DNA of 64,000 nt from Heligmosomoides polygyrus polygyrus (lineage: Eukaryota > Nematoda > Chromadorea > Rhabditida > Heligmosomidae). Position 1 is the stretch's first letter; the number at the start of each line of letters is the position of its first letter. The stretch covers positions 23,625,253-23,689,252 of the forward strand of contig OX377203.1 in assembly GCA_947396885.1 (NCBI GenBank), in the 5' to 3' direction. Positions 21,288 through 32,930 of the stretch are shown here, piece after piece. Below the pieces are notes generated by a model that ran no database searches, was not told where the DNA came from, and worked only from the letters and a program-made list of their open reading frames with translations. Both the position numbers and the translations under genes were made by a program.

Positions 21288-22490
21288 TACTTTTATAGGG
21301 GGGGAAGTACGAGACAGGTGCAAGCTGGCCTGGGATAACATGTTTTGCTTCGGAACGCGAATGGTGGAGGGCTTTTTGTGCAGACAAAGAACGATGTCTT
21401 ACTCATGCGTACGGTAGACAAAAAAGGGCACGCGGAGAGGAAGTGAACTTTCTGGACGGCAGGAGCGAAAACATGCAAAAAGAGGTCTGAGAAACGGGGC
21501 TCCGCTGCTGGCAATTCGGGAAGATTCTGCGCAAACACGACGGAAAAGTTCAAATGTGTCCGCAGACAAAGACCTACCCATGAAAACAGCGAATACTGTA
21601 GCCTAGACAGCGGCAGTGCAATACAGTGAATGAGCGGCTCTGGAAGCGATTGGAGGCGTACGATGCCGTCTGTTCGCGAGGCGGTGTGCTAAAGGACCGA
21701 GTGTATCCCGCGGGTGATCGTTTGATAGCGTTCGCGGGGAGGTCCTTAACGAAATCCGCGAGTACGCCGCTGGGTGGGCTCGATGAGGCACTCGGCTATA
21801 AGGATGCTCTCCGAAGCACGTCCCTTCGTGTGGCCGCATATTCACCAGACAGTTTGGACGCTATACGGTCTGAATTGCGCAAGGGAGCCACGTGAACCCC
21901 GTCTTTGTGTCATTTTCTAGGCGCTACTAGACACATAATGGGCGCTGAACCCAGCTGTAAGATGCAGCGGTTGTCAGTACTCTCCACGTCCACCGCGGCC
22001 TAATTACGGTATTTCATTTGGATGCGAGGCGATTCCGTCGTAGTCCTAATATAACTAGCATCAGACTTTATTTTAGGCAATGTATGTAGCTCCAGGTCCC
22101 CGAGGGTGACGTGGATTTTATGGCCCTTTCCCTTTTTTGTTGGCGCCAAGACCACTCCAGTGTCCCTTTCTCCAAGTTCCCGTAGGAAGCAGCGTGGATT
22201 CCTCTTTAGGACATCCAAACAGTGGATTTTCCTTTCCATAAATGCGTTCCGGCACTCCACAAGCAGCGCTCCAAAACACTGACTACTAAGGCAGTGAAGG
22301 AAGGAGGGAGAGGAGGCGTAGAAGGCGAAAGGAGCTGCGCAGAATTCCCCATCCGCCTAACCTGGCTATCCCTCCTAAATTCACCTGCCCCCCGGTCGAG
22401 GCTTAAACCGGTCATCCCTTTGGGCCGATTGCTCATCCCCAAAGAGGCTCTACTACACCCCGAGATCGGGGATCGCGGCCTATCCTGAGA
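21288..22490 (-). other. 5' leader of the LTR retrotransposon
   Basis: 1.2 kb between primer site and gag without a clear gene. A small minus-strand ORF (22260-22000) includes KGKGHKIHVTLGDLELHTLP and is not recognised. The leader would contain packaging signals and possibly a splice donor. Confidence 0.4.
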
Positions 22491-22508
22491 CCGCACTCGC
22501 TGCTACCA
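22491..22508 (-). other. Primer binding site
   Basis: Just inside the 5' LTR the minus strand reads TGGTAGCAGCGAGTGCGG. It begins with TGG, as expected for pairing with a tRNA CCA end. The priming tRNA is not identified. Confidence 0.6.
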
Positions 22509-22957
22509 GTAATAATCTTGGTTATCCAGCCTCTGGTCATGACCCGAAATCGATTCATCTCGCATATTTATCTGCGATAATCCACAAAGCACGGAACGAC
22601 AAGCCGGAACATGACTCGGCACAAGAGAAAACATGTCGACAATACATAACGGGAGATCACTGGGCACCGGAGTGGGGACGAGTGCCGGCGTGGTCGGCGG
22701 AAGGAGCCGAAGCACCGCGTTGAAGGGCTGGCCGGGTCCCTGGGTGCAGTCGCGCGTCCCTCAACCGTCCGGGTGGCAGTCCTCGCGAGTCCTTTGTCCT
22801 CGCTTATATAGGTCCGTCCTCCTCCAGTCCGTGCCTGAAACAAGGAAGGGCAAGGGGCCGCGACGTTTCGAAAGATATGGCCAGCAAGGAGAGAGGCAAC
22901 ACGGGGGTAAAATGTCAAAACGGGACTCACCGCACCGATTCCTCCTTCGTCCCTTAC
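22508..22957 (-). repeat. 5' LTR
   Basis: 450 bp, identical to 13781-14230. It is followed by target duplication AAAAG at 22958-22962. Its TATA-like element is at 22811-22803 on the minus strand. Confidence 0.95.
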
Positions 22958-25333
22958 AAAAGGAACAAAGCAATAAAACAGTAAGACACAGGAACAGCTC
23001 GGGAAAGCAGCGAAAAAAACGCAAAAGAAAGATGATAAATAATTTAAGATATTGGAAAGCAATGGATAAGAAATTGTTAAAATTGTGATTGTCGAATTTA
23101 TTAAATTAACACGTTGACGACAATGCCGATCAATGGTGCGCGGCGGTCTATTTAGTTGAGGCATCAGGTCCATCCAAATTTCGCCTGGAATGGTTATTTG
23201 GAATGGTGAACATGATGCCGATGTCCGCTGTATCGATTGATCGGTCGGTCTTCTACAAAATCGATAACTGCAGTTTTCGTGTTCGTGTCGGGACCTTCGA
23301 TTTTACACAAAGTCCATGTCGAGGGATGTTTGAGAAGCTGGTCACAAATCTCACGTTTCCTTTTCGGAATTTCATTAGATTTCACAACTGTGACAGTCTA
23401 CTTTCTTTAGCGCTTTAGCAGCTTTCCTCTTTTCCTCTTCTCTCTCTGGATTTCCCCTTCCTCTTCATTGATGACACAACTGAAAGGCACTAGGTGAACT
23501 CTGGCTGAAATTTTTAAAGTTGCCGTTGGAGAGCGTTACCCATGTCCAACGTAATATACCCAGTTAGTTTGTTGAAATTCTAAAAATCGCACATCACAGC
23601 ACCAAAAATAAGCTCCTAGACGAAGTTCTGGCTAGATCGGTGACCGTCCCCGTTATATCGTCTGCCAACCACAACACGTAGTTCACGTAACCCACGTAGC
23701 TTACTGACCGCTACCTATCATAGTTGGCTAATATTTGAAAAAAGAGTGTGAGACTTGTGATCAGCACCCCCAGTAACCTCTTAGACGAAGTTCAGTACAA
23801 CGGTGAGTCTGGTACGACCACCCCAGTTATCGGTATGGGAGATAAGTTTGAGTAACCGTCCAAACAGACACTACCGTCGTGTTCGTCATCCCAAATTACC
23901 CTTCTGAAAAAGGTTGGGTCACAGGATCTCGTCTCATACTTGCGTGGTGCGCTTCGTCCCACGGGACACACACACGCGAAAGTCGCTCTCGTTGTCAACG
24001 TGTTAGAGAAACAATCAAAGGTTCGTTTAGACTTTTTTTGTTGTAGTATCATGTCAAGACTATTAGGTACTGTCAGGGCAACCAATTTTTAAAAGATTTG
24101 AGAGTAAGGAGTAGTCCGCCGTTGGCCAACAATGGAACAACTCTCTGACAAAATAGCATCTATCCGTTGCACACTGCATCTAGGACGAGAGACCCAAATT
24201 TTTGTGGGTCACCCCTATTCGGAGATGAGAAAAATTTCCAGGTCGCTTTTTATCACTCTCCATACTATGGATTAATATTGTTTTATCACGACGCTTCTAT
24301 CAACGCTACTTGGAATAAAGAGCTATGCAAGACCACTGCATCGCATCACGAGTTTTTCTGGTAGAATTGTTTTCTACAGTCTCGAGGAAATTTGTCTTTT
24401 TTAAAAGGTCGATTAAAAATCGTTATTCCGCGTTCCAAAATAGGACGTGCATAGTTTTTGTAGACCTTTATGTGAGTGGTGGAGTCTCTACTTAAGGCTT
24501 TGAACAGATTTTGTCTACGTAGGAAGGAACTGTTGACAATCCCTTCAAGACAGAGAAGGAAACTCAGCTTGCCGGGAACTAGAAAGTCCAGGTCACGAAT
24601 TTCTGTGGCCTAATTCGATAGCGACCGGTTTAAGGATGGGACATAGCTACCAAAACCGCGAGATTGTGAACCTTTGACCTTTGTTGGGCTTAGAACAGGT
24701 AGTGCTCGCTGGACCAGCATTAGAATGATTGGATAGCCAACCGAACAACCATCAGTGCTTGCTTATTTTGATTTAGATTTGTTACACGAAGATACCATGC
24801 GTTTAAAACAACTATAGGAAGAGCGAAATATTATACCGCCAGTACCTATTCAGTAGCTGAGACGCAATAAAACAACGTAGTATCTGAGGACTAGGAAGAA
24901 AAGGAATGGTTGACAGAAACAAATAAGGCCGTTGGGAAAACTAGAGGCTGGAACAAAGCTGAAGGAATTTTTCGAAAGCAGACAACTTATTTTCAACAGT
25001 GTGGTAAGTGGCAGCATCATCGGTCTAAATTTCGCATGAAGCACCTGAAGCACAAATTCAAGGTGGGGGACGAACGCGTAAATGAGTAGGAGAACCGAGG
25101 AATATCTCCCTCTTGAGGGACTCCTCTAAAAAAGGAAAAGAAAATATGGCAGGAAAAGACTGGCCGAGTGGGACTTGGAATGTTCTGTTGAATAAGGTGT
25201 TTCGAACCCATCGAGCATGTCACGGTCAAGGCCTACAAGCGTCAACTTACGCAACAGCATCTCAGGTGAAACCATTACGGAAGCTTTAGCAATGTCGAAA
25301 CAGCATGTCCTTGCTTCTCTTGATCAAGTCAGC

Positions 25334-25457
25334 TTAGTCACTGAGAGGGGGAAGAAGTGCAATCTCCGTGGATCTATCTTTAAGGAACCCGTGTTGACAA
25401 TCGGGGACTACGTTGAATTTTTCCAGATGACTGATGACGTCCCTCTTCAGTGACTTT
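25334..25457 (-). pseudogene. CR1-like LINE reverse transcriptase fossil (copy 2)
   Basis: Same fossil as at 1682-1805, with the QHGF..RST core. Confidence 0.55.
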
Positions 25458-25520
25458 TCAAAAGTTCCTTTCAATAGGCTTTTCTCCAACATAACACACT
25501 GTTTAATGGAACATTTCCAG

Positions 25521-26475
25521 CTGTCCCGTTGACCATCAAGAACGGGTACAACTCCGACCGCGGTGTGACTGCCCATGTGGAATGGCCCCGAACAGCACAG
25601 GATTCGTGCTACTACAAGTTCCTGCTCAGCAATAGCTCTACCCAGATTGCTCGAGACATAACACTGGTAGGTATTGAAATCAACGGCATTGTGCTGTCCT
25701 CCTGAATCCTGGTATCGTTCTTGCAGGATTCGTCAACTTCGGTAGTCCTGCCCCATCTCGAGTTCGATACGGACTACTCGCTCATATTGGCAGCTGTTTC
25801 CGCTGATCAGCTTCAGAGCAGCAAGCCAGTATCGGCGAACTTCAAATCGCTGCCTTGCCGCGACGTTCATGGAAGGGGAAGCCTTCTATGCGGTGAGTTG
25901 CCTTTATAGTCTTTAGAGCTTCAACGTAGAAGTGCCCTTATTTATGGAAGAATATTCAGCTCCTGACCCAGTGTCCGACCTAGCGATTGTAGTCCGCCCA
26001 AACGGTACGGGGCTAATCTCGTGGAAGCCGTCAGCGGATGCACAGAACATCCTCTTCTATCAAGTGGTCTTCTACGCTCTCTCTAACGAATTCGGCTGCC
26101 AAACCAGTAAGGAGATTATCAATGTCCGAGCGGTAGGTCTTACCACGAACTCACCTCATCTGATCCATTCCCCTACGCTGGCCATTTCAGGCAGCCACCC
26201 AAGCGGAGGTGAACTTCCCGGGTCGGCAGTGCGAGTACGTGGTGCGCCTGATCAACTACGACCTGATCGGACGGGACGCCGCCGCCGAGGTGCGGGTGCT
26301 GATCGACCCGTCGCTGCCGATCCGCTTCGACTTCGCGCTCCATCCGGAGCTCGTGCTCATCGCCGCCTGCGTGCTGCTCCTGCCGTTCGTCTGCCTCCTC
26401 ATTCGCTGTCGGTGTCGTCGCCACTGCCCGCACAGGATCTCCGAGAAACAGCAGAAGCTCGCCGACTACGTATGA
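25521..26475 (+). CDS. FN3-domain single-pass membrane protein, last four exons (copy 2)
   Basis: Exons 25521-25666, 25727-25892, 25960-26132 and 26191-26475 (TGA 26473-26475). Phases are 1/0, 0/1, 1/0 and 0/stop, so all junctions keep frame. Protein content equals copy 1; the visible difference near 26021 (A to G in TCA/TCG) is silent. Upstream, the phase-1 end of the exon at 13581 joins exactly here. Together the visible exons give FN3 domain, FN3 domain, FN3 domain, a transmembrane helix and a short basic tail. Silent change with retained frames suggests constraint or very recent origin. The polyA signal is at 26618-26623. Confidence 0.87.
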
Positions 26476-27066
26476 CCGTCGCCTGGCTATCGTCCATTTC
26501 CTAAACGGGTGGTGTTTTCTCTGCAAAGTGCCTCACAGTGCCTTGATGCCGGTTTGTGATCTCTATTTAAATTGTACATATATGTCTGTAGATATGTTTC
26601 GTTGCTGCATGAAAGGAAATAAATATTACTATTTATTATATTTGAAGACTTGTTTTGATAAAAAACAGCGGGAAGGAAAACGCGGTGGAGTTGTCCGAGT
26701 TTGTCTAAAGGCTGCTCAACATGGTGTTTCTGTTTTTTTAGTGATACAAGCGGCGGGGACTGAAAAAGCAGAAAATATAACATTTCTTTGGAGGTTACAC
26801 TTCTCTGTACGGGCGCCGCGACTGGGAGTAGAAGTTGCTACTTCCATCGGAGTTTGAAGTTAGACACCAATTTAATGACCAACTACGTTTGTTCTCTGTC
26901 CAGTGCTAGAAGGGTGTGAATAATTATGTCTGACGAATGGTTGTAGAATGCCAGGAAAGACTTGTAGCACTTGACTACTGGGAAGGACACACTAAATACT
27001 GGTTTTACCCCTAAGCGTATTTGAACCGATATCCTTCCAAAATATTCCCATTTTTGAGTTCAAGAA

Positions 27067-27747
27067 TTGCTATACATGAAGGCAGACGCGCATGACATTG
27101 GCAACTATCGCCCGATATGCCTTCTGTCCGTAGTCTACAAGCTGTTCATTCGAGTGATCCTGAATAGGTGTAGCAGAACGCTGCACGAAGGACAGCCATA
27201 CGAACAAGCAGGATTTCGGAGAGGATTCAGCACGATCGATCACATACACACCATTACGAAGCTCATCGAAGTGTCGCGAGAGTACAAGTTGCCGCTGTGC
27301 CTTACGTTCATCGACCTGAAGAAGGCATTCGACTCTGTCGAAACTGAAGCGGTCATCGACGCCCTGCTCACTCAGGGCGTTCCTACTCAGTACATCAGAG
27401 TCCTTCGAGAGCTGTACAATGGATTCACGACCCACCATTCTACAACGACGTCGTCATCGAAGAGAGGGGTTCGGTAAGGGGATGCCATATCTCCGAAGCT
27501 CTTCAGCGCCACCCTCGAAAACGTCATGCGCGAACTAGAATGGGAAGACATGGGAGTGAAGGGCGACGGCCGGGAAGTGCACCATCTTCGCTTCGCTGAC
27601 GACATCGTGCTCATAACACCGAGCACCAGCCAGGCGGAGCGAATGCTGGCCGAAGATAAGACACGCTTCGCTAAGACGAAGTCATTGAAAATTAGGTGTG
27701 CCGGCCAGGTCATACTTTCGCAGTCACCTGCTGCTCGAGAGCCGTAG
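27067..27747 (+). pseudogene. LINE reverse transcriptase fragment (copy 2)
   Basis: Same as 3415-4095, including the frameshift between motif A (FIDLKKAFDSVE) and motif C (FADDIVLIT). The lesion predates the duplication. Confidence 0.85.
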
Positions 27748-28341
27748 CTGGCCAAATTTTGCTGATTGTCAAAAGAACACCAGGGCGCCCCTCTAGGTTT
27801 TGGTCAGAGCCCTCGGCGAATCTGTAGTTGGTCACTATATCTTACTATACATAAAATTTCCCCGTAAACTGGGTGGGGTTTTAAACTGAACACTTTCTAA
27901 AGCACAGTTGTTTGTACTGTTTCTATCATAGATTCATACACGCGTAAACGGCATTTAAACGATCAGTCAAGGGTGAGTGATAAGCTCACGGCACAATCCC
28001 TACATATGTAGATCACATTCCTTATTTTCAAGTACATTAGGATAAGCCATCATTGTTATGTATTGACTAATTGATTTTTTAAATGGAAATGTCGTCGTAT
28101 TTAAAACAGCGTAGCCATAGGTGCACTGCAAAAATGAATTTTTTATGGTGAGTTTTCCCAATACAAAAGAGTATTTTGACTTCCTTAAAATATTTCTAAT
28201 TGGATCTAACAAAATTGTACGATTGTCAGGTTGTAAGATTAGATACGTCTCCCTTAGATTTAAAAATGAAAAAATGAAAATGAAAATAATGTTTCTAAAA
28301 AGCATCCGGTTCAAGGTGATACGTGCCCAGTTCAAAATGAA

Positions 28342-29413
28342 AATGGTATGTGTTATATTATTAGCTTGTCCCGCCGCCTTTTCCAACAATTCATTGCGGG
28401 TTTCGCCGACGGTCTTTGCATAGCGCTGCATAGCTTTCGAAAGAGAATGCTTTGCTCTATCAGAGCATGTATTGCATTTCTTTTTTAATTACGAATTTTG
28501 CCAATTTTTAGGTCGTTGAAGTGAAAAGTGAAAAAGTGGCCATCTGCGCACTTGTTCTCTCCGCTTAGGTTTGTAATTTTTTGCGCAGTTTTTTATAGCA
28601 CTTGGAAGACAATGTTCTATACTACAGGAACGTGTGTTGGTCCCATTTTCTCACTTGCCCTTTATTGATTTTTAGTCCATCAAATTGGGAATTCCGTCTT
28701 TTCCGTCCGAATTTTTACCAAAACTCCGGTTCTGTGGCTGGACTTTTTTGCTTGGTGTCATATGTCGTTTGGAAGAGGATGTCTTGCTCAGTAAGAATTT
28801 GTGTCGCGTTTATTGGCTCACGCTGATTTCTGTCGAATATCAACAACTGAAGAAGGAGAAGGAGTTGTTGGTGAAGACAATTCTTCTCTTTTGGGCATTT
28901 TGATGATATTCAATAGAAATCAATAAACACGACACATATTCTTATAGAGCAAGACATTCTTTTTCGAAGGAGATATAACACCTACCCAAAAAGTTCAACC
29001 ACAGAGGAGGAGCTATCGGCAAAGTAACCATCCTCCTTCGGACGTCCCAATTTGATGACCTAAAAATCAATAATCGACAAATGAGCAAATAGCACTATCA
29101 CATATTCTTGTAGCACAGAACACTGTCTTCCAAATGCTATAAAAAACTGCGCAAAAAATTACAAACCTAAGCGGAGAGAACAAGTGCGCAAATGGCTACT
29201 TTTTCACTTTTCACTTCAACGACCTAAAAAGTGACAAAATTCATGATGAAAAAAGAAATGCAATATGCTCTGATACAGCAAACCATTCTCTTTCAAAAGC
29301 TATGTAGCGCTGCAGGAGACCGCCGGCGAAATCTGCAGTGAATCGTTGAAAAAAAAAAACGGCGAAGACTCATGGGGCAACGTAATATATAATAGGCTAT
29401 TTGAGGCCAAGCT
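28342..29413. repeat. ~1 kb imperfect palindrome (copy 2)
   Basis: Copy of 4690-5760. A substitution near 28518 (GTTGAAGTG against GTTGATGTG in copy 1) matches the opposite arm better in copy 2. Confidence 0.8.
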
Positions 29414-29762
29414 CCATTCAACGATATAGCTTCTATGTATGCTCTACAAACTGAGTTCATAGCATGCAGAACAGATCATACGGATTAACTCATTTGGCTA
29501 GTGTATAAATAAAGACGAACATAAGGTTCATTTTATGGTGGCGATGTCCGTTCCTCCACGTGGTGCCACTGGAAACTGCCCGCTTTGCGAGCTAAGCCGA
29601 GCACGGACATTCGATTGCAGGCGACAAGCCCTTGTGACAGGCCGGCTTACGAACAACCATGTCAGATCGCATGGTGTATGAGTAGTCATGTTTTTCGAGA
29701 TAGTGCTACGGCGTCCGCGGAAGCCGACGCGCACTCACAGAGCCCGGCTAGTGTGGAAAGTA

Positions 29763-30200
29763 TGCGAGGGTCCCTGATGCGAGGACGGCATCGGGGGGCA
29801 GCTGAGCTAGTCCGAAATTCCCGTAACGTAAGCAGAACCCGCGTGGCAACGCTGAATGTGGGTATGGACCGCATCCGAAACGATCTCATTCGACAGAAGT
29901 TCGGTGTCTCGCCGATAGCTGACAAGATGCGCGAAGCTCGCTTGCGATGGTACGGCCACGTTCTGCGTGGAAGGGAGGACAGCGTCCGCAAGATAGGCCT
30001 TAACTTCGAGGTAATAGGAAGCCTAGAGGGCGCCCGAAGCAACGATGGGCTGATACGTTACATATGGACTTGAAAGTAGCTGGTGTCCACCCTGATCTAG
30101 CGTTGGGTCGGGAGAGGTGGCGTCATGACACCAGAATAGCGGACCCCGCCAGGAGCGGGACAAACGCTGAGGAAGAAGAAGAAGAAGAAGAAGAGCAGGA
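29763..30200 (+). mobile_element. Chimeric RTE stub plus RTE 3' tail (copy 2)
   Basis: Same as 6110-6548. Small differences near 29783 and 29817 (Ala/Gly and Lys/Asn in the stub). Confidence 0.75.
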
Positions 30201-32899
30201 GAAGAGGTGGTCCTGCCGCAAGTCAAGGGACATAGGACGTGGCTTCAAGGCCGTTCTGTGGAAGTCCCAGGACATACAGTGGTGTCGGAATAATCGTCTC
30301 CGAACAATTTCGTGACTCGATTGTAAGCGTCGAACGCTATGACGATCGGTTGATGAAGATCGTTGTCGCCGCTAAGGAGCGACTCATATCACTTCTTCTC
30401 TGCGTATGCTCCGCAGAGTGGCTGCTCCGATCAAGCCAAGGAAGAGTTTTGGAGCCTGCTTGATGAGAAGACAGCAGAGGTACCGCCGAAAGATAGTTGC
30501 TGGTGACCTCAATGGGCACGTAGGTGCTGCGAAGGGCGGGTACAGCTGTCATGGTGGTTTCGGATACGGGTCTCGTAACGCCGATGGTGAGCACATTCTT
30601 GAGTATGCGGAATCGCATAATCTCACCATTGTGAACACCGTTTTCCGAAAACGCGACTCCCACCTCATCTCATACTATAGTGGGCTCAGATAGACTTTGT
30701 CCTTGTCAAGGATCGCGACCGAAGCCTTGTCACAGACGCGAAGATCGTGCCGTATGAGACGGTCGCCCCACAGCATCGACCGCTAGTCTGCACCTTTAAG
30801 ATCACCCCTCCGGGGATGCAGAAAGTTGAGCGATGCGGTGCTGCGAGAATCAAGTGGTGGCGAATGAAAGAGAAGGAAGCAGCTGTGATTTCCCGCGTAC
30901 GGTTACCGACAGTCACGACTGTCGACGAAACCTGGAAGAAAGCAACCGACGCGATACGCCAAGCTGCAAGGTTGGAACTTGGCATAACGAAGCCTGGGCG
31001 ACGCAAGGTCGATAAGCGCACATGGCTGTGGACGGACGATGTGAAGGCAAAGGTTAGAGAGAAGAAGTCGCTCTATCACGTGTTTCTCAGCGATAAGACG
31101 GCTGACAACTGGCAGAAGTATCAGAAGGCGAAGAAGGCTGCAAAGAAAGTCGTGGCTGTTGCGAAAGCCACTCATTATAGTGATGTCAACGAAAAGCTCG
31201 AGTCACGCGATGGTGAGCGGTATTTGTACCAACTTGCTAAGACCCGCCATCGTCAAACCGAGGATATTGAAAAGTTCATTGGCATCAACGATGAGAGCGG
31301 CCATCTTCTGACAGACCGCAAAAAGGCGCTGAAGCGATGACGTGATTACTTCGAGGAAATTTCCACTACGGAATTTCCTCACCCGGCCATCCCTTCTGTG
31401 GGTTCTGTTCACGGTCCCGTTCACAAGATCACCGTGGAGGAAACGGAAGCGGCTCTAAAGAAGATGAAGCCATGCAAGGCGACAGGACCGGATGATCTGG
31501 CAGCCGATGTTTGGAAGTCGAAGCTCTGGTATCCTGCTGAGTGGTTGGCTGAGTTCTTCAACCAGGTAGTAAAGGAGAAGAAAGTACCGGAGTGTTGGCA
31601 CAACAGTACGACGATTCCGATTTTGAAGAAGAAGGGCAGTCCTGCAGACTGCTCCAATTATCGTCCGATTCGCTTGCTTTCGCACAGCATGAAGATCTTC
31701 GAGCGAATCCTCGACAGACGAATTCGTGAAATCGTCAAGCTCTCCGACAACCAGTGCGGTTTTGTGTCTGGTTGTGGGACCATTGATGCTATACACGCCG
31801 CCCGCCTCCTGGTGGAGAAGCATCGTGAGAAACAGAAGCCGGTGCATATCGCCTTTCTCGACCTGGAGAAGGCCTTCGACCGCGTACCGCGTGAGGTTAT
31901 ATGGTACTCCTTGCGACAACACAACGTACCTGAGGAACTAATAGAGTGGGTGCGGATGCTCTACTCTTGCCCAAAGAGTAGAGTGCAAGCTGCAGCTGGA
32001 ACCTCAATAGAGTTTCCCATCTCTGTTGGGGTGCACCAAGGTTCTGCGCTTTCTCCACTCCTCTTTGTTGTCGTCATGGATGCCATTACGCGAGATCTTC
32101 AGAAGCCTGTCCCATGGACATTGCTCTATGCTGATGACGTGATGCTCGCTTGCGAAGATAAAGATGATCTCGAGCGGCGGGTGCAAGCTTGGTGCGACCG
32201 CCTGGCGATGTTCGGACTCAAATTGAACGTCAAGAAGACCGAGTACCTAACGACTGACGTAAACGAGTCCGGCTCCATTAAGATTAACGGTACTGAACTT
32301 GCACGCACTTCGGTGTTTAAATACCTGGGATCAGCAATAGCGTCTGACGGCGGTCTGATGGTTGAAGTGAACTCACGCGTGAGTGCAGCTTGGTCCAAGT
32401 GGCGTTCGCTGACTGGTGTGCTCTGCGATAGGAGGATACCAGAGCACCTGGAGTCAAAGATCTACAGAACAGTCATCCGGCCAGTAGCGATGTACGGCGC
32501 TGAGTATTGGCCTGCGACTAAGGAAGTTGAAACGCGCCTCAGCGTCATGGAGACGAAGATGCTGCGCTGGACGGCTGGAGTCACCCGCATGGACCGCATC
32601 AGAAATGATGCTATTCGGCAGAAGTTCGGTGTCGCGCCGATAGCGGCAAAGATGCGCGAAGCTCGCTTACGATGGTACGGCCACGTTCTGCGTGGAAAGG
32701 AAGACAGCGTCCGCAAGATAGGTCTTGGGTTGGAAGTGTCAGGAAAGCAGCCTAGAGGACGCCCAAAGCAGCGTTGGTCGGATACGTTACACATGGACAT
32801 GAAAGTAACTGGCGTCCACCTTGATCAAGCGCATGACCGGGAAAGGTGGCGTCATGACACCAGAAGAGCGGACCCCGCGACGAAGCGGGACAAACGCTG

Positions 32900-32929
<30 letters not shown>
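30198..32929 (+). mobile_element. RTE non-LTR retrotransposon (copy 2)
   Basis: Same element as 6545-9286. It has the shared TGA in place of Trp before the RT and a private 10-bp deletion near 30684 that breaks the endonuclease frame just before the QIDFVLV motif. RT frame 31398-32900 is intact with motif A FLDLEKAFD and motif C YADDVMLA. The (GAA)n tail is at 32901-32929. Confidence 0.9.
31398..32900 (+). pseudogene. RTE reverse transcriptase (copy 2)
   Basis: 500 codons with the same motif order as copy 1 (NYRPIRLLS, LDLEKAFDRVPRE, GVHQGSALSPLLF, YADDVMLA). It differs from copy 1 by Ser for Ile in SRVSAAWSKW and Leu for Pro near the C-terminus (GVHLDQAHD). The Ser form matches the related element at 62-64 kb, so copy 1 carries the derived Ile. 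It lacks an intact endonuclease upstream. Confidence 0.9.

Positions 32930-32930
<1 letters not shown>

Larger units (their letters stand above)
13781..22957 (-). mobile_element. LTR retrotransposon carrying an SF1 helicase gene
   Basis: A 9.18 kb element on the minus strand. In element orientation it has: 5' LTR (22957-22508), TGG-type primer site, 1.2 kb leader, gag fused in frame to RNase H (21266-19251), integrase (19428 to ~18227), an SF1 helicase ORF (17945-14264), polypurine tract and 3' LTR (14230-13781). The integrase order (after RNase H) and the gag type place it in the Ty3/gypsy group. Protease and the RT palm are absent, so it depends on a related element. The LTRs are identical, which indicates a very recent insertion, yet the ORFs contain several frameshifts and a stop. 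It was either mobilised in trans as a defective copy or has sequencing errors in homopolymers. Confidence 0.93.
13582..25520 (+). other. ~12 kb intron of the FN3 gene
   Basis: It runs from donor GTAAAC at 13582 to acceptor TTTCCAG ending at 25520. It contains the antisense LTR retrotransposon (13781-22957) and the first ~1.9 kb of duplication copy 2. Sequence at 22963-23652 holds nothing I recognise. All other introns seen in this gene are 40-70 bp, so nearly all its length comes from insertions and duplicated flank. Confidence 0.7.

Noticed and set aside
21626..21895. Plus-strand frame in the retrotransposon leader as an antisense gene
   Set aside because: No recognisable domain, no promoter or splice signals; the leader is GC-rich and open frames are expected.
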